From Acheta domesticus (lineage: Eukaryota; Arthropoda; Insecta; Orthoptera; Gryllidae), in the NCBI GenBank assembly GCA_031308135.1, contig JAHLJT010004567.1, positions 37,460,389-37,524,388 on the forward strand: DNA of 64,000 bases, written 5' to 3'. The position numbers and the translations under genes were made by a program. This document shows, piece by piece, positions 1 to 13,299 of the stretch (its first letter is position 1; the number at the start of each line of letters is the position of its first letter). The notes under the pieces were generated by a model, which was given only the letters and a program-made list of their open reading frames with translations, ran no database searches and was not told the DNA's origin.

Positions 1-524
1 TGGGCTTGTAATGATGAAAAATAATTGAATAGGGCAGTGAGATTTAGTGAAATATTTGAAACCTGCATTTCTCATTTTTAGTACTGACTCAACTGACCAC
101 TTTATTTCTACACTGTAATAATGATGTTTAGGTGATGACTTGCGTAAAGTAAAATTACAATGTTCCTACGGCAATCTCTAAATGGCTAAATCAAGAACAA
201 CGTGAGAGTAACGTAGACATTTTATTCGCTCAGTGAGGCAGCTTGCAATTGCTACGCAATTTTCAATTACCTGGGAAGTAGAGGTAAGAAACAAAGGCAG
301 AAAGAAACAATTTGACGCCGGACGACAAAATTAAAGTGCCTTGCCCGACTTGATCAATGATCCGTAATGCCCAGATGCAGTGGTCCGCAAAGCCGGGAAG
401 TATCCGTTAGTCGTTCGTAAGAGCGGTTTCCCAATGTATTTGGTCTTTCATACGCAGTCCTTTCAAAAAGGATGAGGGATGTGGGAGAAGAGTCATAGAT
501 GACTTTCCCATATTTTTTCTGTGG

Positions 525-563
<39 letters not shown>

Positions 564-1190
564 ATTGACAGTCGGATCACTGTGAAAAATATACTTGCAA
601 TTTAGTTGCAATTTTGCATATACAATGTACATCCCTCGTTAGAACAAATTTACTTAACTCGAAATTTGTCATGAAACTAACAAAATTTGATTCCCACCAA
701 AAAAACGTAGTAAAGAAGATATGTACAAAAATAGAATAACACTATTTTTTATAACCAGACCACCGATTATTTCAGTCCTTGGAATTCGTGTTAACGAGTG
801 TTTACTGTATCTCCTTTTAATTATTTCATTATTAATGTTAATAAGAAAGATCAGCATTTAAGCTAAAATGTTCAACAAGAAGATAATTAACATTCACGTT
901 TTGGCCCTTCAATAGGGTTTATGGACGTACGCATTGGTTACCTTTCCGAGGCGTATTTAATAATGAACATCAATGACAGGCAAACTTTTAAAAAAATGCA
1001 GATAATTGTACGAATGTATCTGGAAAGAAGCTAGCATTTTGACTGTGAAACATCCGGAAGCTTGTTTATCAAATATGTTCAATTCTTACAAACTTCTCCG
1101 GGGAATCCAATGGGCGAAAGGCCAACGTGAACGCGTGAGTACGCGGTAAGGGCAGTATCCTGCCCCGCGGGAGAAAAAGCGGCGTGACGA
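1..1190. other. AT-rich noncoding stretch
   Basis: I see no gene here. The open frames are short, start in AT-rich DNA and have no splice or protein-family support. The only structured element is the CA repeat listed separately. Confidence 0.6.
527..561. repeat. (CA)n microsatellite
   Basis: About 17 uninterrupted CA units. On the minus strand they give the Val-Cys alternation of a spurious 92-residue frame, so that frame is not a gene. Confidence 0.95.
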
Positions 1191-1450
1191 GAGAGCGCTG
1201 CGTTGGGAGGAGACGCGAGCGAGCGCCGCGGCGCGGCGGTGTCCGTGCAAGGCTGGGGGCGAGGGCTGGTGGTGGGCGCGACTAGTTCCCTCACATGGCG
1301 CGGCATGGCGCGGAGGGGCGAGGCGAGTGGCGGGTTGCGTCGCCGTGGCCGCTGCCGTGCAGAGGGCGTTGCTCCAGGCCGCCCCGCCGCCGCGCCGACC
1401 GGCCTTTGTCTCGGCGACCGCTCTCCAACAGGACAGCCATCGGCGGTGGA
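1190..1450. promoter_or_regulatory. CpG-rich island 1
   Basis: Sharp change from AT-rich flanks to CpG-dense sequence for about 260 bp. Open frames cover it on both strands, as expected by chance in GC-rich DNA. A CCATAAA motif (1,462-1,468) sits at the edge. It could be a promoter, an enhancer or an untranslated exon, and no coding content is supported. Confidence 0.5.
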
Positions 1451-1559
1451 CAGGCGATTTGCCATAAAGAGAAGCCGCTGCGATGCCATCGAACGTTCGC
1501 AGCCCAAGGGAGTTGTGCCAGTCAGAAAAACCTGCTGCATCTTAAATGCGGAGTTTAAA

Positions 1560-2520
1560 GATCCTCGTCGAGGAACTCTTTTCTAGTGTGATACCTTTAA
1601 ATGTCTGGATGTAGCTTGTGTTATAATTGAAGACTCAAATAAATAGAAGGGGTACAATGCTCAGGATATCTCTTCATTATTAGATAGGGTACCATGGGCT
1701 AAGAGTGGTGCTAATGGATGAGAGAAATAAAAGTTTTTCATTCCCTCCGAAAAACAAATATTTTTCTAGATTTGGTTTTAAATGATTCGAAATCTTGTAT
1801 ATACTGATTGGCAGTACATATACATGTAAGATTAACCGATTCGTATTGTTTTATACAAATATTTGTCGGTTTTTCTTGTTTTTCCACATGGGATAAATAT
1901 CTTGTAATTGATATCAAGAAATGTGAACTTTTGGGGGTATTGCGTTGGGGAATAAAACCGTCCCTTGGGACCAAGAATTTTCCATGTTTTCTAATTACCT
2001 CATTCTAGTATCTATGTTACCCCGTTGGTATCCTATATATTTCAACATCCATGACACTTCGCTCACCATCTACATGAGTTCTCAAGTAATAGGTTGCAGA
2101 TATGTTCCACTCCAGTTAATGTAAAACAAATATCGTCATTTGTACTGAATTATCTTAGGCATGCTTCTTTGTGCTTTCAAGTTCAACGGTAAAACACGCT
2201 TCTTTGCTTATTTGTGTGGAGCTGCATTATTCCTGTATTTTCTCGGGTATGTAAGTAGTTTAATGTCTTATCCAGAATATTTAGAATTTTGTCCTTATAC
2301 TATTTTTTTTACCATCAAACAGAAGTTTATTACCTTCTGGATCGTTGGGTCCTCGGAGTTCGCTGATACATCGGGCATAGTGGACTCCAGAACTCGCAGC
2401 GAACTTTTGCCTCGATTCACGTCTGCGCCAAACGAACTGCGGGAAACCCTCTCATTTCAGTACTCGACGCGAAACGTGATGGCGTTCAGTAGGATATGAT
2501 TGATGATAATGCAACATTTG
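1560..2520. other. AT-rich noncoding stretch, no gene seen
   Basis: A 112-codon plus-strand frame (2,161-2,499) begins with a hydrophobic stretch. It has no recognisable family or splice support, so I treat it as chance. Confidence 0.45.
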
Positions 2521-2775
2521 TCGACTTGTGGAGTGACCGGCGGGGGAAAAGGCTAAGTTGGCGAGCATTAGTGGTACTCGGCTGCAGGTCACGTAATGGC
2601 TGTCTCGGGCTATTTACGGCTGTCACGCTCCGTCCATAAACGGGACCGGAACGGCAGTCTCCCTCCCCCGACGCGCTGCACCGCGCCGCGCCACACCTGC
2701 CGCAACGCGCCGCACCGGCCCGCAGCTGCAGCTGCGCCTGTTGAAACACCCCTCGGATTGACAGCGCGGCGTCGC
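2520..2775. promoter_or_regulatory. CpG-rich island 2
   Basis: GC- and CpG-dense block in AT-rich DNA, with frames open on both strands. It holds a CCATAAA motif (2,634-2,640). No protein family is recognisable. Regulatory or untranslated-exon function is an inference from composition. Confidence 0.45.
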
Positions 2776-3216
2776 ATTTCTCTATTGTACTTTACCACAT
2801 AAATCCCGAGCGTATAATTGAAAACGGGGTAGTAGAGAACAATTTCTCTCGGAAGGGAGCAGTATTTTATCGAGAGCAAAAGAACTGCGGGTTTCTCACG
2901 AGTTCGTTATCCTTGATATGTCAGTCAATGAATTGCCATTACTGGGTGTAATAAAAAGAAATGAATTCTATGTAAGGTGTAAAACCAGTGAATAGAATTT
3001 GTTGAGAAACACACGCGTTTGACGTGAGAAAGCAGTATGTTTGACACAGATCACAACTGATAGGGTCGTTTTAATTTGTTCCTGACAGATATAACAGTTT
3101 TCTGCCTGTTGAAACAACGGCATGACACAATCACAGCTATGAGACATGGAACGGTATGCCATGCGCCCCACGATGGGCGCGTCATGTCAAAAAGCCAAGA
3201 ATTGCGGAATCAGCGA

Positions 3217-3752
3217 GAATTTAGCATTTCCATGCGCGCCAACTAATAAGGACATAAGTCTCGTAAGTGTAGTGCGTGTTATAACCCTGCAGGTGGTGGT
3301 GTTCTTCCCCTGCTGAAAAATGAGATCCTGAGCACACACACACGTCGGATTGCGGGGATTTCCTCCTCCAGGTATTTCTCCAGCGGGACACCGCTCGTGC
3401 CGGGACAAGCTCTATGCTTCCGGGTGGACTCCCCACACATGCGAGTGTAGTACGTGGAAGTGTAAATGAGTGTAAGCAGAAAGGAGGGTGGTCAACGATG
3501 AGAAAGGGAAGCTAGCGCGCGCCATGTTCCATTTATTAAGGTACTGATCAGTCATTCACCTGTTATTGACCGGAAAGGCCACGAAAAACTATACCGATCA
3601 GAACAGCCGGTCACTCGAAATCTGCTCCAAACTGTCTGAATTCGACCTGCATGTACAGCTAGTGTCAAGAATCGGCCACCGTCAGGACCCGAAACCTAGA
3701 ACTTCCGGTCAACGACGCTGCAGAAGCAAAAAGGATTGTCACTGAGCTAATG
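3217..3752 (-). mobile_element. tRNA-derived SINE, copy 1 (old, diverged)
   Basis: Aligns by eye along its length with the copies at 10,469, 28,940 and 39,043. Shared landmarks are the GGGACAAGCTCTA block near 3,400, the stretch with a repeated GATCAG-type motif near 3,550-3,610, and a tRNA-like head at the 3,700 end. Reading the minus strand, the head has a degraded box A near 3,745 and a degraded box B near 3,695. Many substitutions suggest an old insertion. Confidence 0.7.
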
Positions 3753-3989
3753 CAGTTGTTAAAGGATTTATCGCTCTACGAAACATTGCATGTTAAGTTC
3801 CTTCCTTCAGATCTACAAGTTTCAGTTAACATTTTTTCTGTTATGACCTACGTAAAAGTCATACTCTCGCCAGACGCATTTCTTCGTAGTTCCCGTTGTT
3901 TCCATTTTCGCCGCGACCTCCATCCAAAGAGCGTTAATGAATTCAAACGTACTGGTGACTTCGTTTAGAGCTCAGTTACATGTTTTTCT

Positions 3990-4240
3990 GCGTGTTTATT
4001 CCGTGTGCGAGGGCAGGCCGAGGCCGCCTCGCAGAGAGGGCGCTGCGCGTGTGTAGCCGGTGGGCGCGTGGGCGCCGGCGCGGAGGCGTCGCGGGGCGCG
4101 GTGTCGACGCACTCGCAGGTGGCTGCGCCGCGCCGCTCCGAGTTTGGCGAGAGACGCGCGCCGCGAAGGCCGCGGCCCCCGCGCCCTGCCCCGTGGGCGG
4201 CCACTTGCGGCGGCCACCAGCGCAATCACACGGAATGACC
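3990..4240. promoter_or_regulatory. CpG-rich island 3
   Basis: About 250 bp of very CpG-dense sequence between AT-rich flanks. Five overlapping frames on both strands are open through it, which is what an island without stop codons produces. No protein motif is seen. Confidence 0.45.
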
Positions 4241-4329
4241 AAAAGGCGACCGCACCTAATAACAATAACAATACTAGATATGTGGATGGTACGATTAAAT
4301 ATGCATTGACCATATATATGTATTGACCG

Positions 4330-4480
4330 TGTTGATTCCAGGAATTAAATTTTTTGTATTATATACATTTATTGTTAGCTCAACGTTTCGCACATTCAGC
4401 ATGTGCCTTGTCAAAAGCAACACTAGTATGCAAACGGTTGACAATGGCATAAACAATACAAATTGATATAAAAACAATGG
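4330..4480 (-). mobile_element. possible Penelope-like retroelement tail
   Basis: On the minus strand this reads DKAHAECAKR followed by stops. This is a decayed form of the 'DKAHAE...AKRVE' style end seen near the 3' part of many Penelope-like and related retroelements. No catalytic domain remains. Identification is from a short motif only. Confidence 0.3.
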
Positions 4481-5311
4481 AATACAAAATTATTGAAATC
4501 AGTATTTACATTTGGCTTTACATCAGAGCATACCGTATCAAAAAACGTTGAAGGCTTGTCAAACCTTGTGGTTATAATTCGTCAATTGTAGAAGTCAGCA
4601 CAAAATTAGATACGTTAAGGAATGGTATCAATTATAAAGATTGCAAATAATGGAATGAACAGTGAGATTGGCAAAAAATGTAATACTCATATACCGGGAT
4701 CAACAGGAAGGGCCTACAACAATTTCAATAATAGCTATAATTAACAATAATGTGTATAACCCGGAGAATATTTTGGAGAATCATTCTTATCGACTGTACT
4801 GGTACAGAACGATTCTCACTGACAGAACTGTCATCTGCAATCGAACTGATATTGTTCTAAAAAGAACAAGCAAGTCGACATTCTCGATGTCTCAATTCCG
4901 AACACTTCCAGTCTTCAATTGAAATGCGCCGAAAAGACGACGAAGCATGTGGATCTCTGCGTCTATTCTCCAACAATGGAATGTTGGCAAAGTGAAAATC
5001 ATTCCAATTGTAATATCTAGTACTGGAGCAGTCCCGAAGACCATACATCAGTCTCTAGGAATTAAATCTTCCTGAAAACCTATGGAAGCTTATGCAGAAG
5101 GTTACTATCATCTCAACGGCAAGAATCATAAGAAAATTTGTAGGAAATCAACCTACATGATTATAATCAAAATTATAACCATATCGTTATCGTTTCAGCT
5201 TATCCAATTCTAGCAAAGACCGAATACTTGAAAAGACACAATTGGGTGTGTAGTTACCTCCACTGGCAGATCTGTACCGCCCACGAAGTGTCAAATGCAT
5301 GCTCCAAGTGG

Positions 5312-5390
5312 TACGAACACTTGTGAACAACGTGTACATTGTGAACAATGTGTACGAACAATGTAAACATTGAACATATTAACATTGTAT
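5312..5390. repeat. short degenerate tandem repeat
   Basis: Four to five imperfect copies of a 12-18 bp unit built on GAACAATGTGTAC. Copy differences suggest an old expansion. Confidence 0.6.
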
Positions 5391-6108
5391 TTGAGATGGC
5401 AGCGGTCAAAAGTAGTAATTTCATGTGCGTCTCGAGTGCTGCTGGGATGTCGTGTTTACAGTCATTACAACCTTTCTGAAATTAGTGGTTCATTATGGAT
5501 AAAATAAGAACTGTAGAAGAGTAGCATGCTGTAAAATGGTGTAAAGGAAACAGGAAGTAGATAAATTAGTGTTCTGAATCCCAATCTTATATTATTGTAT
5601 ATCATAGTCAGTGTTAATTGAAAATACTCACCAAAAAACGGTAATGTATTTTGAACTGTGTACAATATTGTACGACCAACGAATCCAAACTGATTGCATG
5701 ATAACAGAAAACAAAATGAATATTGTTATCCGGAATTTGGAGAAGAACGGGTACTTGTAGATGTTGCTGTATCGTGCCGATCAAAACATCATAACCAAGA
5801 AGGCAGAAAACCGTCTTAAATACAAGAGTATAGAAAACGATATCAGCCGAATGTGGGGTGTAAAAGCATAGGTTATCCCGGTAGTTAACGGAACTCTGGG
5901 ATTTGTTCCATAAACTTTGTGTAAGAACTTGGCTAAACTCCCAGTTCATGAAGACTGGGAGGTGCAAGGCATTGTATTATTGGGAACAACACATATTCTA
6001 CGTAAAGTATTGAACAGGCACCGCAGTCCCTTAATCTGCTCCTTAGTAAGCAATCCCGAGTATATTTTATATTCAACCGACTCATAACATCTTTAGTCGT
6101 GAATTAGA

Positions 6109-6161
6109 GGAATAATAATATTAATAATAATAACAATAATAATAATAATAATAATAAATAT
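6109..6161. repeat. (AAT)n microsatellite, interrupted
   Basis: Run of AAT units with two interruptions (ATT and AAC). Confidence 0.9.
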
Positions 6162-9029
6162 AAATTAATATCAAAATCAGCATGCAATTCTACAATTCCC
6201 CTAGAACTAATACAGTATTTTTTCAGTGAAATGGCCCATGTCTTATACCTGAGTAAACAGTAATTTTCGACTGGACTCGGCAGTAAATACCGTTGTTATC
6301 TACAAATGTTAATACTTCAGTTTTTCATATTTCGTATCAGATTAGAGTAAGTAGAGATCGTGAACGAAGTGACCCGACAATGAGCATTGTGGTCTGCTTC
6401 AGGTATCATTAGTGCAAATTAATCACTTGAACATGTGAAGGATTGTGGCGGGTGGCAACCACCACTTTCAGTGGTAGAGCTCACCTCGCGCGCGAAATCC
6501 AACCTCCGAAGGGTGGGATGGGGACGTGAACGCAGGGTCTGTGGATGGACGTACGAGCAGAACAGATCTCTAAGTATTTCGATGTCACACCAAAATATAG
6601 TGTCAATGGGAAATAAAACACTCTTGTTAAGGAGTTGTCTCCAGAATTTTTCCTTTTTGGTAATAAATACCTAGATAATTAATGGTGTTCGGTTTTGTAG
6701 CAGTAATTGAAATAAGACGTCGATAAATTCTTAAAATGCATTTCATTTATTATGAAACGTACAATAAAGGAATCCAATTCAAAGGGTACCTTTTTGTACT
6801 GAATTTTATTGTGTAAGAGAAAAATATTACTATAAGGTACATGATGTAAATAAATATTCACTGTACACAAACTTGTGAAACATAAGAATGGAATTCATAA
6901 TAATTTTTGGCTGAAGTGCTGTGTGCGCAGTCGGTGTTCTTTTGTCCCACTGTGCAGTGGGGCTGCCATTGGATTCGCAAGGGAAGTGAGGAGGAGGATA
7001 GCATTGACTGTGGTTCGAGATTAAGGGGAAATGTTGCGGCCAGGCGTCAGGGAGAGAGGAGCACCTCTCACGTCAGAGGCTCCTACGCTGCTCATCGCGC
7101 AAGGGCGCGTAGGTTCTCAAGGAAGGTGAAGTGCATGACTTGCAAACGTCTGTCGGAGATTCCGTTGTGGTAGAATTGTTGCATAAAACATGACGGAATT
7201 TCGTACGTTTGCGCTGGAATCACATTCTGTCAGGTTGATAACGCGTGCTTTGACATGCTAGTAAACCTGTGGCAGGATTCTTTGGGATCCTTTTATAAAT
7301 CGCCAAATTGCTTGATGTTCAAAATACCGTTTAATTTAAAATTGTAGGATTTAGTTAAATAAACTGATTGATTAAATCCTACAACAAAATGTTTGAATTT
7401 CTTAATAATCATGTCGCTGATAGCCAATAAATGATACTTTTTAACATTTTCATTAAGGCATATAAAATCCGTGTAATACAGAGCATTCAATTACAGTTTA
7501 TTTAATGAAAATATTTTGGTGTTGCGACTATTATAGTGGGAATTTGCTGAACATTATCAAACGGAATTCATTTTCAAACATCGCCAACGAGAAAGTTGAC
7601 TAGCTACTTATGTGTGTGTGTTACGTAGAGGCAGTTGTGAACTGCTGGGTAAACTGGGAATGTAGCCCGACGAGTTCTGAACAGTGATATCGTCTCTTAA
7701 AACAAGAAATTAAGAAATAAAATTCTGTAATGCTCACCAGGTGAGATAGTTACAGACATTCACAAACTCTGTTCACGGACGGAGAAATTGATGGATGATG
7801 CGGAGAAAGTGGGTGTTTATGGTAGAATTGCAGAACTGGGAAACGATGTTCGATTTATAACTTTGCCGATATCTTCAATTTATAACTGTTGTAAAAGGAG
7901 AAAGGAACCTGTTACTCAATAATTCCCAATATAGGAAGTTTTCCTTTCCATTAATTCCAATAATGTGATTAATCTGATTGCAATTGAAACGAAATAAAAT
8001 TCGAAGATACTTCGGCATTGACCTAAAAAAATATCGCATTACAGCTACTAATGTGAATTTACTACAACCTAGAAGTTACAAGTAATGCACCACCAATGCA
8101 ACTTGCATAATCCAAAATGCGAATTTACAAAACATGTGAATTTTGAAGAAGACAGTATTGTTTAAGAACACTATACGTTAAAGTCATGTTTAAAAATGTG
8201 TAAAAACTAGAAAATTACCAGTTTGAAAACTTGCCAATTGTGTATAATTGAAATTAGCGATATGCAGGATTTGAACATATGCGGGAAATGCAAACGAAGC
8301 AGATATATTCATACATATATTTGTCTTCAAATTTTCAAAGATATCGAGTGTCGTGAAAATAGGAGGTAACTGCCTCAGCAGATACTTGACACTATACTGT
8401 CAAAATAGTCGTATAAGGACAAGGAAAAAGCTTTCCTTAATTCAAAGACTTTGATGACAGATGTGGTTTCCCCAATTTAATTAGGAGAAAGTTCAAACAC
8501 AGAAAACAGGCCACGACCTCCACCTAATCTTCCATATACCACGAGGATTCTGTCCTTCCGTTCAGATAGTGACGATCTGGAGAGTTATCCTGAATCTACC
8601 TCCTGAGTTTTGCATCTTTATTTTATCATCGGATGTACTATGAGCACTCATCCGTGAGGCAATGCTTCGTCATGATGTACTCGTACGTTGCTGGCGACAA
8701 GTATACTTTGATCTGAGGCCTGCATCCCCGACTTAACTCATCATCATCTGGGTTGTCCCTCCTCCGCGCATGGTTGCTGAGGCTTTTGGAAACAGCAAAA
8801 CTATGTGCGTCATTTACTCTGATGGCAAGAGAGCCCGAAAAAGTTGGTGATATAATGTGCCTCTAATGGGGAGAGCATTCTTTTTTCGCTCTCTCAGAAC
8901 TAGGTAATTCAAACACAAGCGCTCAGTTTCCTCTTTTTCGTCACCTCAATTTTGTGGCCGAATAATGCAAAATGAACTCATTTTTTCGTCATAAACCCGG
9001 CCAGTAAACGGTATTTTTAAAGGAGCCAT

Positions 9030-9480
9030 ACTTCTGCTAGTTCTTCTTCTTCTTTCTTGTTCACTTCCCGATGTAGGTGATGCCTATTCCGACATCACAC
9101 ACAGTTCTTCCTGTCTTTTCAAAGGTCTTCTAACATCTTTCTTCTGGCTTTGTAATTTCTATGTATTGGACAACCTGTACTTCTCTATTTGTTAGATATC
9201 TTCCTATTTTCTCTCATTTTTAGCCACTCTTTCTCCGATAATAAATATGTTCAGTTCTGCTCTTTATATTCTAAATTCTTATCTAGTATGGAACAGCTTT
9301 TAACTCCTCTGAGGAATCTCATTTCTGCAGTTTGTATTTGTCTGTTTGACTTCCTTTTAGGAGGGGACCTAACTTTCGCTTCCGTACATTAGCGTTGGTG
9401 TCGCCATTACTTTATACAATTTTATTCTGGTATCCTTTCCTGTTTTGTTGATGACAGTTCTTTTAATTCTCCAGTATTAA
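9030..9480 (-). pseudogene. decayed LINE reverse-transcriptase C-terminal region
   Basis: The minus strand, read through frame changes and stops, gives LYKVMATPTLMYGSES and, after a frame shift, IQTAEMRFLRGVKSCSILD. These match the region just past the reverse-transcriptase core of many insect non-LTR elements (pattern 'LYK..a.PTLLYGSE.W ... iqaaEMRFLR.v.g'). Several stops and shifts show it is dead. No poly-A end or target duplication could be fixed. The family call is from established motif knowledge; the clade is uncertain. Confidence 0.7.
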
Positions 9481-9670
9481 TGTTCAAAACGTTGAATTTT
9501 AAGTCTCGATCTTTTATATGTGAAATGTCTGTTCCTAAACAGCAGGAATATAAGACTTGCTCGTTAGGTTTTTCACTAATAATTATCAAACGTATGGAGT
9601 ATTTTCCTTGAATCGCCTACATAGCTGCAGCGTCAGTTAACTACGATATTGCGTTTTCGAAATGCGAGGA

Positions 9671-10165
9671 GCAGCATCGCCTGGATATACAGTCTTAAAG
9701 ATTTCATAAATTCCTGTCATAGGGTTCTTATAAGTATTTGTGTCCTTTTGTCGAGTTCAGAGCGCGAAGAGCGTGAACAATGCTGCGAGAATAGCTAACT
9801 ATTTAGCCGCGTAGGATAGGGAAGGCGACTCGTCTCAGCGACGTGAATGAGTGCAGTTCGGAGATTAGACGTTCAGGTTTCTTACGCAAACCATACATTT
9901 GGTCATGTTACCGTAAATTGCTTCTAAATTGAATGTTACTCTATTCACGACCCCCACCAGTACACCTTAATTCGCAATAACATTCGCAGCTGAGGAGTCA
10001 ACTTCAAGCAGTCTTCTGTTTTCTAAATTTCACATTCAGCATCGTCAAGATAGCAGCTTCTACGCAACCCAACAGATTTCGTAAGTTCCCGTCACGGAGA
10101 TTTTGTGGCAAGTATTCGCGTCCTTTCGTCGGATCCCAAGCGAGAAACGCGTAAAGTATAGGGCA
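9671..10165. repeat. imperfect direct repeat of about 115-130 bp
   Basis: The segment at 9,671-9,785 is repeated in diverged form at 10,036-10,165. Both run in the same order: GCATCG, then a GATTTC.TAA.TTCC block, then AGTATT.G.GTCCTTT.GTCG. The copies are about 365 bp apart. The unit is unidentified and could be part of a dispersed repeat. Confidence 0.5.
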
Positions 10166-10189
10166 TTATAGCCGTGCTTCTATTTGGAA

Positions 10190-10420
10190 AGGGCGTTTTC
10201 TCCGTGCGTCACGGAAGCGTCTGTTTCGGCGACAGGCGATTTACTGGTCGCCGCCGCCGCCCAGTGTCGCAACGCGTCGCCGGCAGGCCCCCGCGAGCTC
10301 CGCTGGTTTAGGAAACCTGCTCCGCTTGGCGCTGCGCAGTCCGGACGCGTGATTTCCATAGATCTGTATCGTATCGCGTCACCGCAGTCTCTACGCTCCG
10401 TTCTCGTCACCGCACAGTAT
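10190..10420. promoter_or_regulatory. CpG-rich island 4
   Basis: CpG-dense block. Near its end it has a GCGCATGC core resembling an NRF1-type site (around 10,418). Frames are open on both strands and no protein is recognised. Confidence 0.45.
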
Positions 10421-10468
10421 GCGCATGCACTACTGGGCGTGGTGCACTCGCAACCTCTCGGAGACTTT

Positions 10469-11013
10469 GGTTGGTTGGTTGGTTGGTTGATAAGTGATTA
10501 CGGGCGCGTCAACGGCTAACAACAATAGTCCCATAAGTTTAGTGCAAGTTTTATGGCGGAAAGTGGCGCTGATCTTACCCAGGTGGATGGTGAGATTCGG
10601 CGCCGACTTACCGTAGGCTACCGGGAATTTCCCCAACCAGGTATCTCCCACCGGGACAAGCTCTAAGCTCCCGACTGGTCTCCCGGCATGTGTGGTGGTG
10701 TAGTGCATGTTAGTGTAAATAAGTAAGGGATAAGAAAGAACAAGGAATGCGAAGTAAAAAATCGCGCGCAGCCCGTGGCCCGTTTGGTCAGGTATTGCTC
10801 CGGCATTTTCGTGGTATTGATCGGAGAAACCGTGGAAAACTACCGATCAGAGCTGCCGCACGGTAGAATTCTCCTCTAGACAGCGACAGATCTCGACCTA
10901 GCTATCTTGCCAGAGTCGAAAATCCTGCCACCGTCGAGACTCGAACCTATGACCTCCCGTTCAGAGGCACTGCAGTGGCATCAGTTAATGCCCTGAGCCA
11001 CATCTCCGGTCGG
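10469..11013 (-). mobile_element. tRNA-derived SINE, copy 2
   Basis: Full-length-looking copy. Reading the minus strand from 11,013, the head carries box A TGGCTCAGGGCAT and box B GGTTCGAGTCTC, both close to RNA polymerase III internal-promoter consensus. A long body shared with the other copies follows, ending next to a GGTT repeat at 10,469-10,488. The total of about 545 bp is long for a SINE. No coding frame is conserved between copies. Confidence 0.8.
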
Positions 11014-11014
11014 A

Positions 11015-12945
11015 GACTTAAACGCGCGCACAAAACCTGAGAGCGCGTGGGTAGATGTAAGTGACGCCGTGATCAGGAAATGGAAGGAAGTGGTGCTCTT
11101 GCGATTTCCTTGAAGGGCATGTGTGTTTTTACGTCATTTCAGTGACCTCACATACTTCATTATCAGAGTCACCATACCCATTGTCAATAACAGTTGCCTT
11201 CCTACATAATGTTTTACTGGAGATTAAAATTCTTCCTGTAGAAACATATTTGGCATCAACTGAAATGAATATTCATGAAACTGCTTGTAATGTTACTAAC
11301 TTAACGAGCTAACTATATCAATTTGGTATTCAAAGTGTATATTAACTGGAAAGATTTTCGAAACTCTTTTGATTCACATTTTTGTGAAATGTTGTACTGT
11401 TATTGCTTGAAGGTCTTGCAAAACTAGCCGTGTATTGTTTACAAAACACGGCTATTTTTGCTAACAACCTAAATTCTTAGAGCATCATTTTTAAAATCTT
11501 AGAGACAAATAGTGTCTTGATATCTTGAATTCGAGTTGTGCGAGTAAATTCATACAGAGAAAAGTACCCAAACCTTGGTCACATTTTGTTTTAGGATTTT
11601 TAAATCGAATTTTGTGCAAATAAGCATATCTTGAATTCACGGTTTATTTAAAAATGTATATTTTAATTTAAAATATTGTCCAACTTTTTAAAACAACAAT
11701 TTTTTGCATAAATACTTCGTTGATTTTAATACATTGATTTCTAAAGAAGATACCCGCAAAATTGTTAAGAAATAGGTATAGAAAATTGTTTCTAAAGATG
11801 TTCCCCAAAGAGATCTTTCGAAGAGGTTCCCATTTTTTAATTATCTCCCCATTGTAGTGGTCTTAGGAAATGTTGTGGACTCGTCTAGCTTTTTTTCAAC
11901 CCACTCTTCTTTTTATGAATTATATGAATCCCTCTTACCAAGCCTGTAGAGGTTCACAATCTTGGTTTTCACCATCGACCGTGCAACTCTGTGCTCAACA
12001 CTACTTCAGTTTTTGTCAACATCAAACCTATTATAGTTCTACAAGATGAAAAATACTAGATCAGGAACTTTGAGGGTTTAGGTAGCGATGTTCTTCTATT
12101 TCAAATGTGGGCATTGTAACCTGCAAAGCAAAGTAAATCAAACTACCCTAGATCGACAGATTGAAGTCGCCATATAATTACTCTTAAAAATCATGATTCA
12201 AAATTGATATCATGATTAAAAAACTTTCCGATGTAATAGCAGAAGAGAAAATGAATATTTAAAAAACATACGATAGTGGTTAAACGGTTAGGAGACATTT
12301 CATTTCTCTTTAAAGTTACGATAAATATTTTCACCCACCAACCATTCAAGGCTTGTAGAAGACCTGGAGTAATTTTACCATTTCACAAGTTGATATTTTA
12401 TGTAACATTGAATGGTCATTGATTTTTGTCCTTACTTAGTAGATTTCCACCTGTTATGAGATTCCTAGAGGCACCCATATTTAAAAAACATATCTCTGTG
12501 AGATGCATCCCCAAGTATGAGAACGATTTCTTTTAGGTTTTATAAAAAAATATAGTCTTACCTCGACGTTGAAGGAAGTACCATCAATGCTGGAAATTAC
12601 AGTAATATATCTTACACTACTTCAACAGGATTAAACTTCACAAATGATGCTACCTGACCGCACGACTCATCCCTCGGGGATTTCCCGTATGTGACGTATT
12701 CGCTGAAAGCGGAAAACGGCTTATGCATGAGTATACAAATGGAGGAAAAGTCGAAGAAGAAAACACCAGGACAACACGTCGTTGCAATTTCATTTGTAAG
12801 CTAAAGTAAATGTCTTTGACTTCTCCTGTTTGAACATAAGCACAAACTATTTTAAAATTAGAATTAGATATATAATATAATTTCCTAACATTGAATGTGA
12901 ATTTTTGAGAGCTTAACAGCCGATAGCGAGACGATATGAATGGTA
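11015..12945. other. AT-rich noncoding stretch, no gene seen
   Basis: No family-level protein match and no structured repeat noticed. The frames present are below or near chance length. Confidence 0.5.
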
Positions 12946-12949
12946 TTCC

Positions 12950-13290
12950 ACATTGTTCCACCACGTCTCCCGCTGAGTACGCCCCGTCGCCCCACACTTC
13001 GTCGGCAAGGGGCTACCGCCGCGTTGTGCTCCGCGCTACACGGGTCGGCCCATAAAGCAGTAAGAGCCTATAAAAATATTTGCCCGAGGACCTCGTTGCA
13101 ACAGCCCCGGCGCGCCGCCTCCCTCTCCCCTCCTCCTCCCTCCATCCACCCTGGCCCCCTGCAGGGAAAGGCAGCGCGGCAGCGGGCATCGCCTCGCGGG
13201 GAGCCCCGGCACGCACATAAAGAGCCAGCGCGCCGCCCCCGCCCGCTGGGCCCAGGCGCACATAAGCAGCGCTTTGGAGAGTCGAGTTAA
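12950..13290. promoter_or_regulatory. CpG-rich island 5
   Basis: GC-rich block with two cataaag-type motifs (13,050-13,056 and 13,215-13,221) and a tataaaaat element near 13,069. Frames are open on both strands. Promoter-like, but no transcript structure can be shown. Confidence 0.45.
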
Positions 13291-13299
13291 CGGTCCAAA

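Larger units (their letters stand above)
4480..9020. other. AT-rich noncoding stretch, no gene seen
   Basis: I found no convincing exon. A 117-codon minus-strand frame (5,614-5,967) has no recognisable family. Small features are a run of GTGAACAATGTGTAC-like repeats at 5,312-5,390 and an AAT microsatellite at 6,109-6,161. Confidence 0.5.

Noticed and set aside
5614..5967. 117-codon minus-strand frame, fairly hydrophobic
   Set aside because: No family recognised and no splice or promoter support; length is compatible with chance in AT-rich DNA.
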